Positions 7,486-12,539 of a stretch of DNA of 12,539 nucleotides are shown piece after piece. The translations under genes and the position numbers were made by a program. The notes under the pieces are model-generated. The model was not told the origin of the DNA. It searched no databases and saw nothing but the letters and a program-made list of their open reading frames with translations. Source of the DNA: Discostella pseudostelligera (taxonomy: Eukaryota; Bacillariophyta; Thalassiosirophyceae; Thalassiosirales; Thalassiosiraceae); contig JALLBK010001106.1 in the NCBI GenBank assembly GCA_036940085.1, positions 1 through 12,539 of the forward strand, given 5' to 3'. The first letter of the stretch is position 1. Every line of letters begins with the position of its first letter.

Positions 7486-9333
7486 TCAACGTTCATTGTT
7501 GCCAGTGGTAGAGTAAGTAGCAGTGGTGGTGGTCTCGGCAGAGGTACGAGTTGTTGTTGTGGAGGAGGAGGGTAGACAAGTGCATGCCGGTGCCACGCAA
7601 CTCTTGAACAATCCCAAGAATGTAAATTTGCCCTCCTTCTGAATTCCACCGCCGCCACCGCCACCACTACTGCCATCATCGCCATCTCCTTCCACTACTT
7701 TCTCGCCATTAGTTCTTTTGTTTGACGTAGCCTCGTTCTCGAGGTTTCCATTCTCATGTTGCTGGACATTTTTCTTCACTTTCTCTGTACATACCTCCTC
7801 CTCCTCTGTCGTCCCTCCATCATTCCCAACCATCTCCTCCTCATCCTCTTCCTCGACCTTATGACACTTGGTAGCCGCCGAATAAAACTTCCGTACTTTC
7901 ACCACCCCATCTTCTTCGACCACTATTTCTCGTGTCCCATCCGGATGGACATGGGCCGTACGTGTCACACATCGTCGTTTTCCTTTGGCAATGCGTGTGG
8001 TAGTGCTGGACATTATTGTGATTGGTTTGCTAGTGTTGGTACTAGCAGTAGAAGATGCGGAAGTATTGGGAATGCAGAAGTCGTCTGAATCGGTATGACT
8101 GTTACTCTCCGCACCACAGGCACCAAGGAGTAATGCTTGATCCAATTTCTCAGTCCACCATGCTCTGCTGGCCTTATCACCATTTCTGGTGGAGGTGGCG
8201 GTGGTGGCGGTTCGTACCGGCTGTTGACTGCTAAAAGTCACCCTTGTTCCAAACAAATTATGCTGATTCCGTTGCCTATGTTGGCGACCCTTGGAATTGG
8301 ATTGTTCTTGCTGCTGCTGCTGCTGCTGCTGTTGTTGTTGCATCATCATCATGCTCATCATAATTTCCGACCGGGATGGAACATGAATTGATAAATGTTT
8401 CCCGAGGGGTGTAATGGAGAATCCAATGCCGGGACGTTGTTTTATTGGTGTTGGTTGTTTTTGCTGGTGCGGATGTTGATGTTGATGCGACGGCTCATGT
8501 TGATGACGCGAACAGTTTGATTTCTCATCTGTATTATTTTTACAGCGCGATGCAGTAGGTGATGCCGACGCCGATGATGATGTAGGATTTCTTTCATCGT
8601 CTACATGACTACATTCATTGCGACCTGCTGCTGTTGCAGCTGCGGGCGAAGCTGATGATGCTGCCGCTGCTGATCCCGAAGTCGGGGATGCACTCAAATT
8701 GAAGTAAAGTAAATCGTCAAAGAAGGAGTCTTGACTTTGTAATACTTGAAGTCCACCAACACTTCCACAGCTCCTACCCCGTCCATCTCCAGGACATTTT
8801 TGTTGCTGCTGTTGCTGGTAGGGGTGTGGTGATGATTTCGCTGCAGCATTTCTTGCGGTGGTAGACGCAGCAGAGAATTTTGCAAATATTGATGAATGAG
8901 CGGCGGTAGTCTGCGGTGGGGGAACATATCCCGGCTTGTAATAGCCACCAGAATAATCTTCTGCATATCGCTGTGACGATGGTTGGGGTTGGTTATTGGT
9001 GGTGGTGCTGTTGTGATTGTAATAATTTCCGCTACCACCGCAATCGCTACCGCTGTCATTATTGTTGTTATCAAAGGCCCCGTACCGTCTCAAATGATCA
9101 TACTCGCGTTTCTTCACTGGATCCGATAGTATCGCATACGCCTCAGCAATCTCTGAAAATTTCGAATCATCACTATTGTTTTGATGCTGTTGATGTTGCT
9201 GCCGTCGTCGTCGATCGGGATGATATCTCAGCGCCAACTTTCGATAGGTCGCCTTGATTTGCGACGAGGTGGCATCGGCTGGAACGCCAAGCACTTCGTA
9301 AAGATCAAGAGGTTTATTCCGAGAGGCGGCCAT
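7486..9333 (-). CDS. J-domain co-chaperone (DnaJ/Hsp40, class B, DNAJB6-like layout)
   Basis: This single-exon 615-residue protein starts MAASRNKPLDLYEVLGVPAD. Residues 8-90 are a J domain with the invariant HPD at 38-40 and KREYDHLRRYG at its end; it should stimulate the ATPase of a cytosolic or nuclear Hsp70. There is a Q/H insert (about 44-51) between HPD and helix III. The rest is mostly low complexity: Asn/Ser/Tyr-rich (90-130), Ala/Ser-rich (215-260), His/Gln-rich (275-293), an eleven-Gln run at 332-342 after a Met run, acidic (485-515) and Gly/Thr-rich. One C-terminal block resembles animal DNAJB2/B6: STTTRIAKGKRRCVTRT, then DGTREIVVEEDGVVKV (443-480), as does SFFDDLLYF (203-211). No cysteine zinc-finger or class A C-terminal domain is present. 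The start is the first ATG, directly before the J domain. Confidence 0.9.
   Translation of the reverse strand: MAASRNKPLDLYEVLGVPADATSSQIKATYRKLALRYHPDRRRRQQHQQHQNNSDDSKFSEIAEAYAILSDPVKKREYDHLRRYGAFDNNNNDSGSDCGGSGNYYNHNSTTTNNQPQPSSQRYAEDYSGGYYKPGYVPPPQTTAAHSSIFAKFSAASTTARNAAAKSSPHPYQQQQQQKCPGDGRGRSCGSVGGLQVLQSQDSFFDDLLYFNLSASPTSGSAAAASSASPAAATAAGRNECSHVDDERNPTSSSASASPTASRCKNNTDEKSNCSRHQHEPSHQHQHPHQQKQPTPIKQRPGIGFSITPLGKHLSIHVPSRSEIMMSMMMMQQQQQQQQQQQEQSNSKGRQHRQRNQHNLFGTRVTFSSQQPVRTATTATSTRNGDKASRAWWTEKLDQALLLGACGAESNSHTDSDDFCIPNTSASSTASTNTSKPITIMSSTTTRIAKGKRRCVTRTAHVHPDGTREIVVEEDGVVKVRKFYSAATKCHKVEEEDEEEMVGNDGGTTEEEEVCTEKVKKNVQQHENGNLENEATSNKRTNGEKVVEGDGDDGSSGGGGGGGIQKEGKFTFLGLFKSCVAPACTCLPSSSTTTTRTSAETTTTATYSTTGNNER
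8308..8340 (-). repeat. CAG/CAA tract encoding eleven glutamines
   Basis: In the sense of the J-protein the tract reads CAA x3, CAG x7, CAA x1, flanked by ATG triplets that encode a Met run. The pure CAG part is seven units long. It is within the reading frame and is likely to vary in length between strains. Confidence 0.95.
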
Positions 9334-9622
9334 TGTTCTACAGGCCTCTGTTAATAGATAATATTATTGAGGCAGGGCGGGGTAGAGGCGACATGCATTG
9401 AATGGATTTCTGAAATTAGAAATTATTCTTTCTTCATTTGTCATTTGGCGACCAATCTCAGAATCTCATCCACCATCTAATCGTTTATTGATTCCGATGT
9501 GAGATCCTACGACGGCTTGGCCATGTCGAAATTGTTGCACAGCACTTTTTCCTTGGAGTGGGAAAAAATCGCCTCGGGGAAATTTGGAATAAGGTTAGGG
9601 TTAGGGTTAACCGACCGACGAT
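9334..9622. promoter_or_regulatory. Divergent promoter with telomere-like TTAGGG repeats
   Basis: This 289-nt region lies between the J-protein start (-) and the start of the Cys-rich gene (+). GGTTAGGGTTAGGGTTA (9593-9609) is two and two-thirds copies of TTAGGG, the common eukaryotic telomere unit. It ends 13 nt before the ATG at 9623. In the other sense it contains AACCCTAA, the plant promoter telo-box. Degenerate GAA/TTC triplets near 9409-9435 do not form a proper heat-shock element. Confidence 0.5.
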
Positions 9623-10010
9623 ATGATGTGGTGGGTAGTGGGCGTTATCTCGATTATTACTGCATTCAGCAATGATCAATGCAAAAAGCAGCAACCAAAC
9701 AACAAACAATGCGAAACGATCATCAGAGGACGCAACAACAATTGTGGAACTGAAACGTTATGTCAGATTGTCAACCCCTACACCTGCAACTATTGGTAAT
9801 GCTACTGACGTCGGAGCAGACTGTGAAAAAGTACTGGATTTTTACACACAAGTATTCGACCCTACAACCGAAACAATGATGTACAATAGTACTCCTGCCC
9901 TAGAGGAGTGTTTGCCGCGCACCCATTTGGTGAGAACGATTTGCATGAATGGTGGCTTGAATGTGATTTTTGATTGTAAGCTTCGAAGATTGGGACTTTG
10001 GACAAATTGA
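9623..10010 (+). CDS. Putative small secreted Cys-rich protein, exon structure unresolved
   Basis: The ATG at 9623 opens a 58-codon frame that begins MMWWVVGVISIITAFSNDQC, a plausible signal peptide, followed by five spaced cysteines up to CNYW and a TAA at 9797. A second frame, open through 9889 and ending with TGA at 10008-10010, carries four more cysteines (GADCEK, LEECLPR, RTICMNGG, IFDC). Two models join them. An intron 9796-9889 (94 nt, GTAATG...ACAATAG, in frame) gives a 97-residue protein with a Cys codon created across the junction. A one-base shift near 9797 gives 128 residues with Trp-Asn-Ala-Thr at the joint. The intron length fits its neighbours, but the acceptor lacks a pyrimidine tract. 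The unspliced frame from ATG 9672 alone would give 112 residues without a signal peptide. I do not recognise the family. It converges on the peroxidase gene with 46 nt between stops. Confidence 0.5.
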
Positions 10011-10056
10011 GGTGGCGTTGGCAAACTAGTGTACACGAATATGATGACCGTTGCGA

Positions 10057-12467
10057 CTATACTTTGAAGGTGGTGTTTGTTGGTGGAGTTGGTACAACTT
10101 GGATTGGCTTGGCCGTGGGTGCTTTTGTACCTGTCGTTGTGTTCGTAATCGGTGGATTCGAAACAACTTGGACGGGCTTGACCGAGGGGGCTTTTGTGCT
10201 TGGCTTAGCCGTTGGAGATCGAGTAGTGGGTTTTGCCGTAGACGGTTTGGCCGTAGATGGTTTGAATGTAGGTTTGCCCGTGCTTGGTTTGCCCGTGGGT
10301 GTACGAGTGATCGGCTTTGCAGTTGGGATAGGAATCGGCGTCGTGAGCTTCTTGATTTCATCAAGTCTACGGAACTGGATTTGGGTAATGGAAGCCCTTC
10401 CGAATGCAGTGGTGTTACCAAAGTCTCGGGCAAGCTCCTTGAACGTATCGAAATCCAATCCTACGACAACAGCATTGAAAAGTAAAACGGAATCAGGGTT
10501 AATTTAAGCGGAGGAAGAGAAATTGAAGCAATGATGATGGAAACAATGCTTACCCTCAAAGACAAATCCACCGCACGGGATGCATGGAGTGGCTTTCTGA
10601 AGTGGAACATCCACTCCAAGTTGACCCATCTTTTCCAACGCCTTGAAGAACGTCGTTAAGAATACCGCATCACTGCTCGCAAAATTAGCTGTAAACCCAT
10701 TGAAGTGAGGGTGACGGGTAAGATCCAACGACGGGAAGGCAAGGGCCACATCGGTGTCCAAATGGTTGAGGCCCAAGGGAATAGAAGGAGAACTCGGGCT
10801 CACGCGGAACCAATCGGGGAACAGAACGTTGAAATTAAGGATATTGGTAGAGAATGTGATGGCATCATTCGCAATAATCTGGTTGATCAAGAAGTCATGG
10901 AAGGAATTGCCGAACTTGGGGCCGACTATGGAAGAGAAGGAGGAGAAGTGAATTAGATAAAGGAGGTGTAAGAGGAGAGAAACGTGCGTGAACTACTGCA
11001 AAACAGCTACTCACAAGGTGTGGCATTATCCGCTCCGCTGACAACCCACTGCAATTGAGAAAATCAATGAAGGAAAACTGGTCAGGATCATGCTGTATTG
11101 ATATATTAATGAAGCGGTAGATAAAATAAGCTATTTCTCACCGGCGCAGCCAGGGATGCACCAAACGTATGACGAGTCATTCCAATAGAATGAGCGCCAA
11201 TCAAGGCCGTGGCTTCCTCTTCAGCAAACAAGAACGAAGTGAAAATGAGCATAGGTATGTGACGGACAAATAATAATGAACACTGCCAGCAATTCATCTT
11301 TTCAGATTCCACATAATCTGACCGACGGTTGACGAGATACACTCAACAACCAACAACTCAATAGCACCAATATCTTTCTTACCTGCCGTGAACCCATTAC
11401 GATCCATCATCTTCTTGCGAATCTCTTCTCCAGCACCAGTACAACGCGCCGGAATCGGGCCTCCCGACGTCATTTGAAAACCAGGCAAATTATCCGTCCA
11501 TGCAATATCACAAGCATTTTCATCCAAACGACCCCATAAAAAGTCATTCCGCAACGTCGATCGTTTGGCATTGGCCGATAGACTTCCTGATGTCAATGAT
11601 TCGGGACCATTCTTATTGCGTGTAGTGGCGAAGAAGCCGGCGAATTGAAGAATGTCGGCAGAAGATACCTTGAGACATGTCAATGGATGGGCGTGCCAGG
11701 CATTCTTGATGTCCATGAGTGTCATAAGAGCTGGATCAAGTAAGCCAAAGTTATTCTCGGGTTCATTGCTAGAGTAGAGGTAGGTAAAGTCGAAGCAAGC
11801 AACAGTAAACGGATGAGTGAGCATGATGTCCAATGACCGACGACGACGCGACTAGCTACCGACGACGACGACGACAACAGTATCTGACTACTACTACACA
11901 CACTCTCTCTCTCTCTTACCGCATAGGCAAATGATTCAACAAACAACCATTGGCCCCGCCTACACCAGTAGTCTGATCAAATGTTCCAGCATCATGGAAT
12001 GCCGCACGGACAAATTGGGCAATGAGTGAGGTATCGGCGGTCACGAACACCTCCATGATATCAATGAGAATGTCTACTTCACACTTGTCAGGAATGTTCG
12101 ATGGGTCGGTGCATGGGCAGGGTTCGGAGGTGGGAGAGGGTGACGCGGGAGAAGAGACTGGTTTGGGAGTCGCCTTGGGTTTGCAGGTGCCAATTTCATT
12201 GTAGAGATTTTTGGAGCAGGTCATCGGACAGTCTGATGATCGGTGATGATATAAAGGAGAGAGAAAGATGATATTCTGTTAGAGAGATTGACACAATGGG
12301 ATAAGACAATCGGACAAAGATAATGCCTACTTACCGTTATCAGTATTGCATTCGACGACGCATTGCGATGGCTTGGGTGTCGGGATGAATTGCGCCAACG
12401 CAAAGAACTTCGGCGCCACGGCCACGGTGGCGGCAGCCACAAGAACGAGAGAGGAGTCAAACTTCAT
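10057..12467 (-). CDS. Secreted haem peroxidase (plant/fungal superfamily) with Pro-Thr-Lys tail, seven exons
   Basis: Exons 12467-12335, 12232-11920, 11768-11383, 11218-11142, 11048-11015, 10925-10554 and 10460-10057 join in frame to 572 residues. All six introns are GT-AG, 89 to 164 nt long. Residues 1-25 form a signal peptide (cleavage likely after ALA). A Cys/Pro-rich linker (35-95) precedes the peroxidase domain: distal [10 protein letters not shown] (Arg120, His124), [35 protein letters not shown], proximal [11 protein letters not shown] (His287), and a candidate proximal Asp373 in LDTDVAL, then a terminal helical part. The proximal motif is restored exactly across the intron 3 junction (GFTA-EEATAL). 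After about 478 the tail is Pro/Thr/Lys repeats (TAKPxT), the style of diatom cell-wall or extracellular linkers. Haem peroxidases oxidise phenolic or other donors with H2O2. The enzyme should act outside the cell or in the secretory route; the substrate is unknown. Confidence 0.92.
10073..10207 (-). repeat. Imperfect ~66-69-nt tandem repeat in the peroxidase tail
   Basis: Two units (about 10073-10138 and 10139-10207) share blocks such as ACAACTTGG and GGGGCTTTTGT-like ends on the plus strand. In the protein they give the paired motifs [15 protein letters not shown] and [14 protein letters not shown]. The tail thus appears to grow by short tandem duplication. Confidence 0.75.
11015..11048 (-). 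other. 34-nt microexon (exon 5 of the peroxidase)
   Basis: This short exon encodes [11 protein letters not shown] (304-314) plus one base. It is flanked by a TTGCAG acceptor and a GTGAGT donor, with introns of 93 and 89 nt. Skipping it would shift the frame, because 34 is not a multiple of three, and would destroy the domain after the proximal His. Its sequence fits the peroxidase family loop between proximal helix and next helix. Confidence 0.85.
11901..11919 (-). repeat. GA/GT microsatellite directly behind a splice donor
   Basis: Intron 2 of the peroxidase begins GTAAGAGAGAGAGAGAGTGT on the minus strand, so the dinucleotide repeat starts within the donor consensus itself. Beyond it come GTAG triplets. 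Length changes here could alter donor strength. Confidence 0.85.
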
Positions 12468-12539
12468 GATGGAGTAGTAGGTTGGCTGGTATTAGGAGGA
12501 GGTAGTGGCTGCGGCAGCGGTGATGGGTTGGATGTCGCC
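12468..12539 (-). promoter_or_regulatory. 5' flank of the peroxidase gene
   Basis: The remaining 72 nt upstream of the peroxidase ATG are C/T-rich on the minus strand, with CTCC and ACTAC runs, as in a 5' UTR. No TATA box is visible and the true promoter probably lies beyond the window. Confidence 0.35.

Noticed and set aside
8137..8391. Plus-strand frame with a polyleucine run, looking like a membrane segment
   Set aside because: The Leu run is the reverse reading of the CAG/CAA glutamine tract in the J-protein.
9409..9435. Possible heat-shock element before the J-protein
   Set aside because: GAA and TTC triplets are present, but their spacing (1 and 4 nt) does not follow the 5-nt period of real elements.
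9998..10507. Plus-strand 169-codon hydrophobic Val/Gly frame
   Set aside because: It is the antisense of the Pro-Thr-Lys repeats of the peroxidase tail; Thr/Pro/Lys codons read backwards give Val/Gly/Leu. It begins with a non-ATG-like context and has no independent support.

Overview
The window looks like nuclear DNA of a unicellular eukaryotic alga, most likely a diatom. Three things support this. There are short spliceosomal introns (89 to 164 nt, GTAAG/GTGAG donors, clean CAG/TAG/AAG acceptors). The proteins carry low-complexity insertions typical of stramenopiles (acidic runs, Q/N/S/T tracts, a Pro-Thr-Ala-Lys tail on a secreted enzyme). One protein has a small SH3-like N-terminal module of a kind I associate with diatom proteins. 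The diatom assignment is an inference from style, not from a marker gene. Nothing looks bacterial, and I see no tRNA, rRNA, CRISPR array or transposase.

Layout from left to right: (1) the 5' end of an unidentified gene on the minus strand, running off the left edge; (2) a divergent intronless histone-deacetylase/acetylpolyamine-amidohydrolase family gene (350-1864, +) with all catalytic residues; (3) a convergent minus-strand gene with the SH3-like N-terminus (1936-2847); (4) two tandem plus-strand paralogues encoding four-helix membrane proteins with a claudin/PMP22-like arrangement (3262-3996 and 4431-5159), sharing a 45-nt block identical at every base while the flanks differ at many synonymous sites; (5) a three-exon SAM-dependent methyltransferase (5738-7175, +) whose upstream region holds E2F-like sites; (6) a convergent long J-domain co-chaperone of DNAJB6-like build with a polyglutamine tract (7486-9333, -); (7) a small, probably secreted, Cys-rich protein gene (9623-10010, +) whose exon structure is ambiguous and which is absent from simple ORF calls because the signal-peptide frame is short; (8) a seven-exon secreted haem peroxidase (12467-10057, -) whose reading frame is maintained through six introns and which ends in a Pro/Thr/Lys-rich tail.

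The genes form no operon or obvious pathway. They are packed tightly: convergent pairs are separated by 71 and 46 nt, and divergent pairs share promoters of 222, 289 and 414 nt. Themes that recur are the secretory/cell-surface route (peroxidase, Cys-rich protein, tetraspan pair) and E2F-type motifs (TTTCCCGCC / GGCGGGAAA) near the starts of several genes.

The most interesting items are the 45-nt identity block in the tetraspan pair, the claudin-like signature outside animals, the uncertain Cys-rich secreted gene beside a telomere-like repeat, and the cell-wall-type tail on the peroxidase. I found no clear undescribed multi-gene system.
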